Shown here piece by piece: positions 24,072 to 35,967 of a DNA stretch of 64,000 nucleotides (position 1 is its first letter; each line of letters begins with the position of its first letter). The stretch lies in contig JAEUWY010000001.1 in NCBI GenBank assembly GCA_022059125.1, forward strand, positions 1,612,001 to 1,676,000. Reading direction: 5' to 3'. The notes under the pieces were generated by a model that saw only the letters and a program-made list of their open reading frames with translations, was not told the origin of the DNA and ran no database searches. Origin of the DNA: Corynespora cassiicola. Lineage: Eukaryota; Ascomycota; Dothideomycetes; Pleosporales; Corynesporascaceae. The position numbers and the translations under genes are program-made.

Positions 24072-24449
24072 TATCAAGATGTTGCTATTAAGCAAGCTAG
24101 ATTTCTGAGCTTAGGGGAGGACTGTATGCCGAAGTGGGATATACAGGTATATCATCACCGTGTCCTCTTCAGTGTTAGGTCGCTGTTTCTCTTGATTGGT
24201 GATATCAGATAGAAAACAACGTAAATGCGTCTCTTTTATGCGCGAAAATCATAGCGGTGGGCTTAAGAAGATTCCAATTGGCAGAGATGAAGCCAGTGTA
24301 CATCATTAAAGCACTTCAACAAGCTCTTCACACACACAGGACAATTCACGCGGCAGTAGTCAATCTTATAACAGGGTATAAAGCAGCCAGTCCATGTCCA
24401 AAAAATACAAAAATCACATCCCCAAAATCATGCCTCCCCCTCTCCTCAC

Positions 24450-24931
24450 CTAATTTGACCGCTGCTTCTTTGGCTCCTCCATCTCCCCTCCCTCCGCATT
24501 CCTCTTCGTCCCTACTAATCCAAAGTCATGTTAGCAACGTCGATTTTATAAAAGGCTAACCAACAGTGAATCATACCTTGTCCACTCTCCCCGAACCTTT
24601 CAGGAAAGAACCTCCTCTCCCGCTCCCGAAGTGCGTCGAGCCACTTCAACCTATCCGGAAACCGAGCAACGAAGTCCCGTTCCCGCCAAAGCGCTTCAGT
24701 GATTGGCTTGCGGGGGGTATTCGCTCGCACTTTGGTAAATATGCTTGTCGTGATGGCCAAGTTGAGGCGGCTCTCGCACGCCGTGAGGAGTTCGCCGTAC
24801 AGCCTGTGGTGCGGGGCGTAGAGCCGCGCTTCTTGGGCGGCGTGGTGCTCTGCGATGCGCTTGTCCAAGGCCTGGCGCTCGGGAGAGAGCTGGTATGGGG
24901 GCGGTGGCGAGACTGGTCTGGGGGGATCCAT
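24450..24931 (-). CDS. Small hypothetical protein, two exons
   Basis: Exons 24577-24931 and 24450-24514; intron 24515-24576 (GTATGATT..GCTAACATGAC..TTAG); 139 aa. Splicing replaces an intron-encoded hydrophobic tail with a polar, charged one (VGTKRNAEGGEMEEPKKQRS) whose end looks like a nuclear-localisation patch. The N-terminus is Pro-rich (MDPPRPVSPPPPYQLSPERQ), followed by a helical His/Ala/Arg region and a Trp/Arg/Phe-rich stretch (WRERDFVARFPDRLKWLDAL). No known domain. The consensus intron is good evidence that this is a real transcribed gene. Confidence 0.6.
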
Positions 24932-26190
24932 GGCGGGTGCTTGTGGAGGGTAAGAGGTTTGGGTAATGGTGTTGAGGGGTGGGAGGGGCTGTATTTATAG
25001 GATTAGTCGTGGGGAAATTGAGGGGTTGAAGGTGAAATATGGTGTCATTGGTAGCAGCGAAGGAACAAGACATCTGGAGGCGATGATGAAAGGGTCATTC
25101 ATGGTCGATAGATCAATTTTCTTAATCTGATGTTTTGAGACGCCAGAAGGTGCTACATTTGGTAAGTCCTGTGTCGTTTGAAGCCATTACAGGCCTATCT
25201 TCTAGCCAATATGTAGCTTCCCTTCGATTTTTACTTTGAATTGTTCAAATTGGCTCCAAATCACATGGCTGTGGTGGTGATGTTCGTTATGGTGTTTTCT
25301 GTTGAGAGTGACAGAGAACCATGGTTTCGAGGCTCAACCATCTCAACCAAAGGAAGGGTTGAGATCGTCGAGACTTCTCTTAAAGCACGTAAAAAAATCA
25401 TTCCTTTAAATAAATTATCCAAGCAATATCTGCTCCTACGTCTATATGAAGTGCAGCTGACCATGTCTATGTCTGTAATGTGATTCTTTTTTATTGCGCC
25501 CCCATACTTTTTTAAAGTTACCCACAGCATCTATTGTATATACTCGATGTTGTTGCCCATTCTCAAGTGCGATTCAGCGGGATCAACCTATAACAGCGAA
25601 AAAAGACACCGAATCAGGCCATACATAACCCTAGCCAACTAGTAAAGCAGTCTATAAGCTGTAGGTAGTAGGCGCATCAAGGATATAGACTCGACCCTAG
25701 CCCAGCCAACAAAGGTCGCAATGTGCAGCTGTTTGTTGTATGCAATAGGACATCAGATGAAGCCGTACGTGTGCATGCACAGCCAAAAAAAAAAAGATCA
25801 GACTGCCCTGTTACGTTCTGCATTCTGACGAAAACCTGGTGTTATCGGTTTTATCCTGACTCTCCTTAATTTGGGTCTCAGATAACTTTAATTATCTCAG
25901 TCTTCCCTTGGTTTCAAACTCAGAGTTATCTCACTCATTTTTGTTCTATTTTTCCAGGATTTAATCTAATTTGAGCCAACCTATCGTTATTTCAAGCTAT
26001 AGGAATTGATGTTCTCTAGGCCATTTTCCAATATATATATATGTAGGACAAAAAGAGACTGGTTGGATCTATATGTTACTTTGTGAAAATTATCTATACT
26101 ACTCTATTGATACACACCTAATCGATGTCTACTACCTGATATGCCCTTGCTTCCGTCTAACGAGTCAGCACTCATCACGTCCAGTACGCC
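24932..26190. other. Intergenic, AT-rich
   Basis: 1.26 kb with only short ORFs; an (AT)n stretch near 26033. No gene or RNA recognised. Confidence 0.5.
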
Positions 26191-27396
26191 TCAAAGTATA
26201 CGACACTGAGCCAAGCTGTTGATAACGCACTGCAGATCGACCGAGCCTGTCAGATTAAATGCAGACGTCGCAGTAGGGAAGCCAGTGGTCGATGTCATAG
26301 TGGGCGTAGGCTCTTCAGTAGGTGTCACCGTTGCCTCCACCGTTGTTGACATTGTCGAGTTTACCATTCCTGATGATGTAGACTCTTCAACTGTTAATGA
26401 AGTAGAAACCCCTGTCTCCATAGATGTCGAAGCTTCGTCCAGAGTCGAAGAAAGTACCCTGGTCATCGATACAGGCACTTCGGTGGAACTGGTCTCATCT
26501 ACAGTCGATATGGAGGTCTCTTGAGATGCTGTGGATGTTGGCTCTGAATCGGACGTCGATAAATCCGATGTCGACGACTCTGAGGTGGCCAAAGAAGACG
26601 AAGAGAGAACTACCCTTCGCTCGTAAATGGATATCTTCTTTGTTCCCCCACATGCTTCCGATGTATGGGCTGGACACGGCTGGATGCATTTTTCCGTTAT
26701 TTGCCCAGGCTCGGATATCTCATTGGAGCAGTAGCATTCTTGAGCTTTCGTTCCTGCATATGCATAGCCTTGCTCGCTACATATGCTAATGCACTTGGTG
26801 GCGTTCATATCCGGAGGCTCACTACGGAAAAAGTATCCGTTGCGCAGAGTGGCCTGAGCGTTTTCACCGTCGGTATAACACCCGTTGTACTCCCATCCGG
26901 AAGGCAATGTTGAAGGGACTGGAACAGCGGGATACTGAATTGGCGCGTCGTTGGTATACACACTCAATCTGTAAGAGCCGCCACATGCTTCGGCATTGTT
27001 ACCATCGCAAGGCATATTACATCCTCCGTCGGTCGAAATCGCTCCTGGTTCCTGAATCTTGGATGCACAAAAGCATTCGTACATGTACTCGACCCCGGCA
27101 AATTGGTAACCAGCATTGCGACAGAAATCGACACAGATGGCACCTGTGTTTGTTCCGTAGAAGCTTGCGTATGCTCCGCGCGACAAAGTGATACCATCTT
27201 CGATATACTCGCGGAATGTACGTGGGTAACCTTGGTCGGTGTAACAGCCAAAATAACGCCAACCAGCAGGTAGATTGGTAGATGGCAGGCGATCCCTCAT
27301 AGTTAAAAGGCTTCTGGAATCAATGACCCCGTGGGGGTATCGAGCAGCCGTTGTCAAGGCTGAGAACAGAACAAGAATGGTAGTAGAGTGCTTCAT
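26191..27396 (-). CDS. Secreted protein with two WSC domains and Ser/Thr-rich tail
   Basis: Single exon, 401 aa from the ATG at 27396 (MKHSTTILVLFSALTTA, a signal peptide), preferred to an upstream in-frame start at 27420. Two WSC carbohydrate-binding domains: ~44-150 (GWRYFGCYTDQG..CVDFC..YMYECFCAS..ACGGSYRLSVY) and ~170-268 (GWEYNGCYTDGE..CISICSEQGY..QECYCSN..EACGGTKKISIY). The remaining ~130 residues are Ser/Thr/Glu-rich, a typical O-mannosylated stalk. There is no clear C-terminal transmembrane helix, and the end (LQCVINSLAQCRIL) is only weakly GPI-like, so it is a secreted or wall-associated protein rather than a Wsc stress sensor. Substrate unknown; WSC domains bind glucans or wall polysaccharides. 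Confidence 0.88.
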   Translation of the reverse strand: MKHSTTILVLFSALTTAARYPHGVIDSRSLLTMRDRLPSTNLPAGWRYFGCYTDQGYPRTFREYIEDGITLSRGAYASFYGTNTGAICVDFCRNAGYQFAGVEYMYECFCASKIQEPGAISTDGGCNMPCDGNNAEACGGSYRLSVYTNDAPIQYPAVPVPSTLPSGWEYNGCYTDGENAQATLRNGYFFRSEPPDMNATKCISICSEQGYAYAGTKAQECYCSNEISEPGQITEKCIQPCPAHTSEACGGTKKISIYERRVVLSSSSLATSESSTSDLSTSDSEPTSTASQETSISTVDETSSTEVPVSMTRVLSSTLDEASTSMETGVSTSLTVEESTSSGMVNSTMSTTVEATVTPTEEPTPTMTSTTGFPTATSAFNLTGSVDLQCVINSLAQCRIL

Positions 27397-28712
27397 CCTG
27401 GAAATGATGATGAATGGCAAGGAATGGCATTTCTCACCAAATATCTAAGGATGTAGGCTTACCATCGTATGTGATTGACGACTTAAATATTCAGATGCTG
27501 CGCCAGGATTCCCTTTCGTGTTCCAGAAGGGAGTCTTACGACCTGCCGAGCATTCCACGAACCGCGCATCTAGGGAGAGATGTTACGATGAAAGTCTTGG
27601 GTTTTGCAGCCTGGAAGATTGCGGCGAGAACACAGCTACATTTTGTTCAATCATGTTGTGATGTTGGCGACGCCACCTTTGGATGTACCTGGACCCAGCA
27701 CTAAGTTTTTGAGAAACAGTGCCACACGAGAATGCATTCCAACAGCCATTAAAAAGATCTAGATGTGCCCATTCAAGAGATATGCAAGGGTCAGCGTACC
27801 TTTTTTTGGCAAGGGATGAATTTTGTCCAACGACGTTCAAACTCCTCACTTCACATTCCGAGTTTTCCCCAATCCGCTTAGAAGAAACTGGCTTGTTCGC
27901 AGCGACTTCGGAGTATCAAGCGGTTTTTCGAGGCTCTTTACAGAGACAGGGCGCTAATGTAACATGTGGTCGCCTGTCCTGGTAGATTCGGAGACGGCTC
28001 CGCCTCGCTTGTCAAGCGTTCGGAAGCAACCATCCTGAAAAGCCCGATCCCTGGGCCCTGACCGCATTTGAAGCGTTCAGGAACGCTATATTGCTTTTGC
28101 AAACCCCCTCGAGCTAATCAACTCCGCAGGCTTCTCCACGATCTGTCACATCAAGCATCCCTGCCTAGCCGCCTTTCCAGGGTTGTTCGATGCTGCAGAG
28201 TAATCAAGCTAAAAAGCAACAAAGGACCCAGTATAAAGAACGATGCAAACGCCTTTCGGATTCCATTACCCCAAGGATCTAGTTTCAAACGCCAACGACG
28301 CCTCACAGACCCACCGCCGCATGTCCCCGATCTGACAGCGATCAAGCGCGTGAGATTATGACATACATCCCTGCAGGAGAACAATACAAAGAAGCAGTTG
28401 CAAAAGCAACCAAGTCACCCATTCTGAGGTTGCGGTACCTGGCAAAAGAAAGCATTGCAGACACGAGGCAGCCATGTGTCCACAAATCTTCTCCTTTCGG
28501 TACCTTATCACGGGAGCAACGCGGAAAGGCAAAAAAAAAAAAGCCACGCCGCGTTTTTTTCCACCCTAGAAAGAAAAAAAAAAGGTCGAAATGCAGCAGA
28601 ATTAGCCAGGAAAAAAAAAGTCAAGGGAATTAATCTCAACAATCACGCAACAGGCAAGGAAAAGGATTGGCTGGCGTATTCGTATCCACTCACTCACATG
28701 AATACATGCACA

Positions 28713-28741
28713 CGGCAGCGGCAGCAGCAGCAGCAGCAGCC
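28713..28741. repeat. (CAG)n microsatellite
   Basis: Roughly nine CAG units with one CGG interruption. Confidence 0.9.
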
Positions 28742-29385
28742 ATATCCACGATCTGACCCGCGATCTCGCCTGCAGAGATCCCTCATGCAAGCCCATCATC
28801 GCGTCCTCCGTACGGAAAAACCACTTGCATTCATGCATGCACGATACACATGCCACCCATCTTTCCCCTGACAGTCCCCTCCCCTCCCCTCCCAACCCGT
28901 TCGCGTAGACTACCCTAGCCCTCATCACACACACGGCAAGCCGGCCAAACAGCCACCTCCAGATCCCCAGACGGGCAGGTAGCTAGCTTCCCATGGCAAA
29001 AAAACAACAACAAAAAACAAAAAAAAGACACAGGCCCATGGGAGGGTACATGCCCATGGAAGAAAACCGCACATCTCCCTCTCGACACGAGCATGCATGC
29101 GCGCGTGCGTCGGCGGAACATGCCATGCCAGCCCCAGAAGCCCACACACCAGTACACCTGCAATTGCCCAACCGGGACGCTCACACACGGCACACGACGC
29201 TACGGCCTGCACAGGCTCGGAAGCGGCCCTGGAGCGTGGGGCAAGCCATTCCGCTCGCGGCCAAAACACTCCACCGCGCTGCGGTGCGCTGCGGTGCGCT
29301 ACGTTAGCTAGCCCTCGCTTCTTGGGCATCTTGCGCCCCTCCCCGTCCCATGTCTGCGGCTGTTGCAACATCGCCAATGGGCACC

Positions 29386-29430
29386 GCACCGCATCTCTCG
29401 GCACCGCATCTCTCGGCATCGCATCTCTCG
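29386..29430. repeat. 15-bp tandem repeat, three copies
   Basis: Unit GCACCGCATCTCTCG; the third copy differs by one base. Confidence 0.9.
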
Positions 29431-29511
29431 ATGCTGCAGGCATGCCGGCGGATTCTCGATGGGGCCGGGGCATGTCTGGCACGCGGCGGAGGTCTGGATC
29501 GGGGCGTGTGT

Positions 29512-29561
29512 GCAGGGCAGGGCAGGGCAGGGCAGGGCAGGGCAGGGCAGGGCAGGGCAGG
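29512..29561. repeat. (GCAGG)n pentanucleotide repeat
   Basis: About ten perfect 5-bp copies. Confidence 0.95.
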
Positions 29562-29672
29562 ATTGTCTGATGCGTAGCGGCGAACTTGTGTGTCTGGTAG
29601 ACGTCCGTCCGTCCGCCCCGCACCCACCGCACAGCATACCACCACGCCTCCGACAATCCCTCCCTCCCTCTG

Positions 29673-29702
29673 CCTCTCTCTTTCTCTCTCTCTCTCTCTC
29701 CC
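29673..29702. repeat. (CT)n polypyrimidine tract
   Basis: Nearly pure CT dinucleotide run with one TTT interruption. Confidence 0.85.
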
Positions 29703-29941
29703 TAGCTAAACCCACACACGCCCACCCCCAAGCAAAAGCCACAGCACTCGCACCTACACCTCCCGCCCTAGTACGCTAGCCCACGTAGCGGCCGTCTACT
29801 GTAACCCCACCAAAACGCACGTCTGGCCCAAAACCGCAACGCTCGGTCGGGCGCGGGACCCGTAGCGGGACCGTGAGGTCGGGACCTGGCGATTCCGCTT
29901 TGGGGGCCCCGTGCATGCATGGCGCGCAACAGGTCTACGGG

Positions 29942-29981
29942 TCTAGCTGGCTAGCTGACTAGCTGACTAGCTAGGTAGGTA
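29942..29981. repeat. CTAG/GACTAGCT-type tandem repeat
   Basis: Imperfect 8-bp units around CTAGCTGA followed by AGGT units; strongly self-complementary. Confidence 0.7.
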
Positions 29982-30350
29982 GCAGGCGTCGACGGCCGAT
30001 TAGATGGCGGTGGGGTGGGGAGGGCATCTAGCATAGGTACAAAGATGGGTAGGTAGATTGGTAGGTAGATTGGCAGGCCTTGTACACCGCCGAGGATCCG
30101 ACACGGCGCGAGCGACGCTGGGCCGATGATTCAATACCGCGTAATAGGACAGATGGACATGCGCACCGAAAGCCTCGACCCGCAAGGCTCTACATGTGCG
30201 CATGAGGAGAGATGCACAGGCGGCTCTGGAACCGGTAGACCGCCATGTGCTGTGCTGTCTGAGCAGATACGATGGCTCCTATTCCCCCATCCCGCGCGCC
30301 GTTTCATGCATACCTGCGTGCGCGGCGGCTTCCCGAGGTATGCCCGGCCG

Positions 30351-30376
30351 CCCTCGACCCTCGACCCTCGACCCTC
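30351..30376. repeat. (CCCTCGA)n tandem repeat
   Basis: About 3.5 copies of a 7-bp unit; followed at 30417-30440 by four CCCCAG units. Confidence 0.85.
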
Positions 30377-30641
30377 AGCCCATTCCCGCATCCAAGGTAC
30401 TCCACCCACAAAAGCCCCAGCCCCAGCCCCAGCCCAGCCCGCACGTCGCCAAAAAAACAACGACACACATGATTCGTATTAGACTTGAAAAAAAAGAAGA
30501 AGGAGAGGAGAGGAGAATCCAGCCCGTCAAAAAAATATATATCCATGCATCACCCCCCTTGGCCCCCGTATCCCAATCCCCACAAAAAAAGCCCCGAGAG
30601 TTTGAAGCCCTGACAGGCTGGCTGGATGGCGAGAGCTGGCT

Positions 30642-33620
30642 TTACATTGTCGCGCCAGCGGCTACACCGTCCGCGTCTAGCACTGCGCCTTCCTCCGCGT
30701 TCTTCGGCCGCACGAGTTTGATGCTGACCGAGGGGTCTTTGCTGTAGACGCGCAGGCCCAACACGCAGACTGCGTTCCAGGGGTTCTGCTTGTTGTCTGG
30801 TGAGGTTGTGCGCGGTGGGGGAGGCGGAGGGGGAGGCGGAGAGGGTGATGGCCATGGTGGCGAGGTGGCGAGGCGTGGGCTTGGGGGTGGCGGGCTGTGA
30901 GATCGGGGTGGAGTGGCTATGGTGGCGGGTTCTGGGGGAGGCGTGTGGATGGGGGACGAGTCTGTGGCTTCGTCGGAGTCGGATGCTGGTTTGGTGCCCC
31001 CGGGGAGAGATGGTGAGTCTTGCCCAGGATCCTCGTTTTTCTCGTCGGAAGACGGCTCGATTTCTTCCTTTGGTCCTTCTGCTGGCTCTGGCAAGTCTTG
31101 TTTCAGCTCCTCGCTTTTTGGACCAGAGTCCATTTCTTCTTCATCTTTCGACTTTTGTTCTGGCTCTTCGCCCTTCTTGTCAGATGGGTCTTGGCCATCA
31201 TCCTTGTCAACCTCGTCAGTCTTGTCTGCTTCTGTAGTCTTCACTTTCACGATGTCTTTCTCATCATGTTCAATTTCCTCGTCGCCCTTTTTCGTCATTT
31301 CTGAGGGTTCCTTCCCTTGTGGTGCCGGTTCTTGCGGCCCCTTTGCTTCTAGTGCCTCCTTGCCCTCTCTGGCTTCCTTCGCTTCGAATGGTTTCCTAGC
31401 ATCCTCTGCATCCTTGGCTCTCTGCGCCTCACAAGCTTCAGTCGCCTCCCTAACTTCTTGTGCTCTCTTGGCTTGCATGGCTTTCATTGCCTCATATTCT
31501 TCAAAGGTAGCCTTCCTGTCCATTTCCCTCCTCTCCTTCCAAGCCGCGAATTCAGCCCGATCCTTGGCTGCCTCATCGGCCTCCTTCTTTTTGCGTTCCT
31601 CTTTTTCCTTTCTCTTCTTCTCTCTCCCCTTTCTCTCCTCTTCGCTGGATTCGGCCAGTCCCTTGGCATTGGCGATGTCGTAGTTCATGCCAATTTGGCG
31701 TAGCTTTTGAGGATTGCGCTCGGCGACCTTGGTCACCACCTCGTATACCTCTGGTTTGTCGGCGTCCCGCTTGGCTACAATCTTGGGAAGAACTTCGTAG
31801 GTTCCCGGCTCAAGATCGACCTCGGCCGAGATGCTGCGGTTGCCGCCGTACGGGCCTCTAGCCCGAACGATGTGGTCACCTGCTGTGGCCTCGGGCTCTT
31901 GGAGAATGAAATGCAAATCAAACATGTATTTGCCCTCAAATCCGCGGAAATAACGATCGTCGAGCTGGGAAAGCACAAAGACGGTGGGTCCGCCCTTTTT
32001 GATCTCGACAACGAACTTGGTGGCAAGGTATCCAGTGACCCAGGCCACGCTCACGCTTGTCCAGTGCTGCACAACGGTCCATTCTTTGTCGAACAGGCGC
32101 GTGCGTTCCAGGAGATCAAAGTGCTTGCACATGTCTTCGTACCGTATCCAAAAGGTTCCATCATCGCCGAAGCGATGGTTGAGCTTCTCGAGCCAGTAGG
32201 GGGTCCACTGTGACGAGCCATCAGACCATGGGCCGTTCCACTCGCCGGCGCCTGTCGAGTTACGATGGCCCCATGGGTTTCTAAAATGCTTGTTAGTTTG
32301 AGTTGTGTTCAAGAATGGGCAGCATACCTGACGAGAACCAATCTGAACTTATCCCCATTCTGGTCCTCTTCCTCTACGGCCTTGAGTACTGAATAAGCAT
32401 GGCTGAGCGCTAGTCCCCTCCTAACATCGACATCGTTGCCGTCTCCGGGGGATGAAACCGAAAAGAGGAACAATTTGTTCACCTGCATACGTTAGCGTTC
32501 TCAGATATATGCGCGTTCATCTCATACCTCCAGCAGCTCCTTCCATAGACGGTCCTTGCTCAAGATTCTGTTTGTCCATATCATTGTCGTTACACCACCA
32601 GTAAGGTCTTCAATGCCCTCGCCACTGTACCCGTTAGCACAGCTACCTTGCGGGTCTCCATACGCACCTGAAGCCTCCCCCGATAGAGTGGTAGTCGCCG
32701 TGTACCTTGGCGAATGCTTTCTCGAGGAGAGGCAACCACGTCTCATTCTGATCGGAGCAAGACGCATAGTACAGAGCATCCGAGCCCGTCTGATGGTTCT
32801 GCTTGTACTTTCTCTCCTTGGCGCCCGTGGGGTCATATGTGCTCTCATCTCGAGCGTCAAAATCCTCGCGGGTCAGGTATAGATTGTCGTCGACAACGGT
32901 CCAGATCCACTCACCGTCCCGGTAGAATACAAAGCCATAGGCGCCACACTCCTCGTCTCTCTCGACGCAAATCTTCTCCATCAAAGTCGGGTTACTGCAC
33001 ACGGTAGCAACGGCAGCGATGAACCAACAGTCCCCACTCCGGCCTTGCTGGACGTCTGAGCTTGAGAAGCCATCCACGGTGAACTGTGGCTTTTCAAAGA
33101 TCCAGTCGATGCGGTGAACGGAGCGGGGGCCGCTAGTGCTGCGATAGCCAGAATTTTGCAGGATACCGGCTATTGTTCTCAGGTCCATGAGCGCAGCGGG
33201 TCCGGAACCCATTATTTTACTATCCACAACCGTGTCCAGCGCCCTGCCCACGGAGCTCGCCCTGGCTACAGGGGTTCCACTGGGTGGGTCCTCATACCAG
33301 GAAAGCAGACCCACCAAGGTATTGGGGTTGATGCCCTCAAAGTCGAAGTCGGGGTCAGTAAACTTCTCGTTGGTGCGATGGCACTCGCGCACGATGCGTT
33401 TGACGCGAGCACGGCACCGGTCGGCTGCAGCCTGGTATGACTCGGCTGCATTCTTGCCATGGGCGAGGCTGGATTTTGGGTGCGCCGTCACCAGATTGGC
33501 GTATAGAGACGGCGGGAAGATGTTGGTGACTTTGCCAGGAATCTTTGTAATCAGATTCTCCCAGTACTCGTCCATCACATCCTGCGGGCTCTTGAACTCG
33601 TCGTCGCCAGTGGAGCCCAT
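30642..33620 (-). CDS. Calpain-like cysteine protease
   Basis: Exons 32668-33620, 32528-32624, 32328-32482, 30642-32280; introns 43-47 nt; 947 aa. Calcium-type papain-fold protease: Cys198 in QQGRSGDCWFIAAV, His378 in GLALSHAYSV and Asn403 in RNPWGH (that motif is created across the last splice junction). All three catalytic residues are present. After the catalytic region comes a C2-like/calpain domain-III-type module (~430-540), then ~300 residues of very charged, Lys/Glu/Ala-rich probable coiled coil and Pro/Ser-rich disorder, and a distinct hydrophobic end (NAVCVLGLRVYSKDPSVSIK). No EF-hands, so it is a non-classical fungal calpain, different from the shorter PalB/Rim13 type. Cytosolic by sequence. 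Substrates unknown. Confidence 0.93.
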
Positions 33621-35967
33621 GGTGTGCTGCTAGATGCAAAGGGAGTGGAACTTTTTCAGAAACTTCAAGAGTACGCCAACTAGGCGTTGCTGTACGGTCC
33701 CCTTTTGTTCAGCCAGAGGCTTCGTCGGAGAAGAAATCAAAAGGTCTAGGGCACGAGGCTGAACAGTCGAGCAGTGTTTATGCGCAGTCATGGTTTTGGG
33801 GGCCAAGTGGAAGCCTGGCGGCCTAGCTGCTTCTGGATCTTGTGCAGCTGAGGCTAAAGGCTCTCGAATCAGCAGTCAGGTTGAGCTGCAGCTCAACGGG
33901 GGCGTTGGCCATTCATTGCGCTGTTCCGCAACAACGAGCGGTATGCAGTGCGCAAGGTCTGTGAATCAGAATCGCCACTGCTTGATCTTGAGGAATGGTT
34001 TGTCATCTCGGGATGCGGCTACGGAACCGGTGAGAATGCTGCACTACGTGGGCTCGCCCTATAGACGGACTGGCATCTGGATTCTTGGTAAAAGGGTTAG
34101 ATGAAGCGGAATCAGGTGGAAGGCGGAGCTCGGGACATGACGTTGCCTGGGCTTCAGGGCTCCAAGGCTCGCGGACGTGGGACCCGAGCACGTGACTGCG
34201 GGGAGTGTTTCTATAATAGGAAACGCCGACCTCTTGTCTTGACTCGCCTCAGAGCCCCGCGGAGAGAGAGTCAAGTCGAAATGTCAGGAGCGGTCTCTGG
34301 GATCAGTGTACGACTCGGGCGTCTGGTCTTGTACCTTGTCTGCTGTTGCTGCTGCTGCTGCTGCTGCTGCTGTTGCGGGCCAACGCTCAAGCGTGCAGGC
34401 GCTTGGGGGGCGAGGCTGAGGCTCGGGGATTCGTTCCGCTCTTAAAGTGGCCCGAAGGCTTTAATACGACGCCGACTCTCAAAGCGTCCACGTGCATAAG
34501 GGCCTGGCGTGAGAGTCAATGCCAGACGCCGAGTGCCTGAGGCCCTGTTCCCACACGCTCTTGCGGTGTGTTTTGCGCGGCCAGGCTCTCTTCCCCTCCG
34601 CTCCCCTACCTGCGTGTGCCCACCCCTGTCAGTGAGGCGAACGGGACCGTTGACGTCGGCGCTGCAACGGGCATTCGCTGGAAGCTTGTAGCCGGCGGGA
34701 GGCGATTGGGCCATGATTGCACAGTCGGCGAATGCAGGGGCCCTGGTCACGGAGGAAGACGACACATGCGCAGCGCCGTGCAGGTGGTCGGCGGGATCAG
34801 ACGAGGCGGTCAAGGTCGACCACGGAGCTGATGTCATGAAGCAATTAGTACCATGGGAGTCGCGACTCGAAGGGGCAGGCGGACGTGTGACAGGGACGGG
34901 TGGGAGGGGCCGGATGGCTGCATATCGCTGGCGGTGGACGATGGACGTGTGCCGTCAACTTTCTCTATTGAGCTGCCAAGGAGGGCTCCTGGGGGTGCTT
35001 GAAACCGCATACCCCACTGCACCAGGTGCAGATTTGAAATACAGATGCAGGTGCCGAGAGCGCGCGCAGGCAGCGGACGACTTGCGGGTACCAGATAGGA
35101 AGCAAGAGAAGAGTAGGAGACTGCACAAGGAAAGTCAATAGTTGGGAAGAGAGAATAAAAAAAAGTAGCAACCGAAATAGGAACAAGAATAAGAATGGAG
35201 GGCAAAAAAAAAAAGAGGAAAAACAGGCCGGCCGTGTACAAGTATTAGGTGATGGTGATGGAGGTGGTGTGAAGGGTGTGTGGTACACGGTGCTGAAACG
35301 CAGCCGGTGGCCAATGGGGGCGGCCAGGCGGGGTGCGAGTACAGGCTGCCCCCCCACGCCTCCGCTGAAACCGATCTAGAGCCGAAATGCCATTGCTTTT
35401 GAGCACCAATTGAGAGACGCCCCGGGGAAAGGAAAACAGTTGTCTCGAGATAGCCGCCCTTGACTCCAGAGTGACACTAGCCGAGGAGCCACCGAAACGC
35501 CGTGCTAAATCCGTAGTAGAGCTGAGTGCTGCGCCGAAGGAATACATGAGAGCCGAGGGAGGAGGATGGGATGAGGATCAAGAAAAAGAAACGTGGAGGA
35601 ATGGAAGAGCAGCGAGGGGGGGCGGGCCTCCAAGATGAGGAATACGAGGGCGACGGCAGGGTTGGCGAGATCGCGACGAGGAACACCGGGGACGTGGTTT
35701 CGGAAGGGAATCCATGTCAATGAGCCGTCGATCGCGCAGCGCACGCGCACTTGCATCGTCCTCCCATCTGCGCTCGAGTCAGCCCGCGGTCTTTCTGGCC
35801 GGGCGCCGCCAGCACAGCGCGCTCTTTTCGCTTGAAACGGGGGATGCGAATGGATGCAGAGGGATGCAGAGGGATGCGAAAGCGGATGGGCGCCCCACGT
35901 GCGCCCACCGGGCAGGCCAGACGTACACGTACCTTTGCTCGCCCCCTCCCCCCCCTCGCGCCCGGCC
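33621..35967. other. Long intergenic region
   Basis: 2.3 kb, calpain promoter at the left, otherwise GC-rich sequence with chance ORFs. Contains a (CTG)n tract at 34340-34377 and purine-rich runs at 35150-35230. No gene recognised. Confidence 0.5.
34340..34377. repeat. (CTG)n microsatellite
   Basis: About twelve CTG/TTG units. Confidence 0.9.

Larger units (their letters stand above)
23060..24449. other. Intergenic
   Basis: 1.4 kb containing the nuclease promoter, a 9-bp tandem repeat at 23141-23173 and one copy of the short dispersed element at 23998-24071. ORFs here show no protein-like pattern. Confidence 0.45.
27397..30641. other. Long gene-poor, microsatellite-rich intergenic region
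   Basis: 3.2 kb without a convincing gene. ORFs up to 243 codons occur over the tandem repeats and are made of repeated CPALP/GQGRA or Cys/Trp-rich strings, i.e. repeat translation. Contains A-rich tracts (28530-28620), (CAG)n, a 15-bp repeat, (GCAGG)n, (CT)n, CTAG-rich and 7-bp repeats, listed separately. Confidence 0.5.

Noticed and set aside
28925..29656. 243-codon minus-strand ORF over tandem repeats
   Set aside because: Translation of (GCAGG)n and GC-rich spacer; Cys/Trp/Pro-rich with no domain; overlapping ORFs on both strands.
29942..29985. CTAG-rich palindromic repeat as a possible integration or origin site
   Set aside because: Looks like an ordinary simple repeat; no partner site or coding context.
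30913..31683. 256-codon plus-strand ORF, Ser/Phe-rich
   Set aside because: Complement of the Glu/Lys/Ala-rich calpain tail; composition is fully explained by that.
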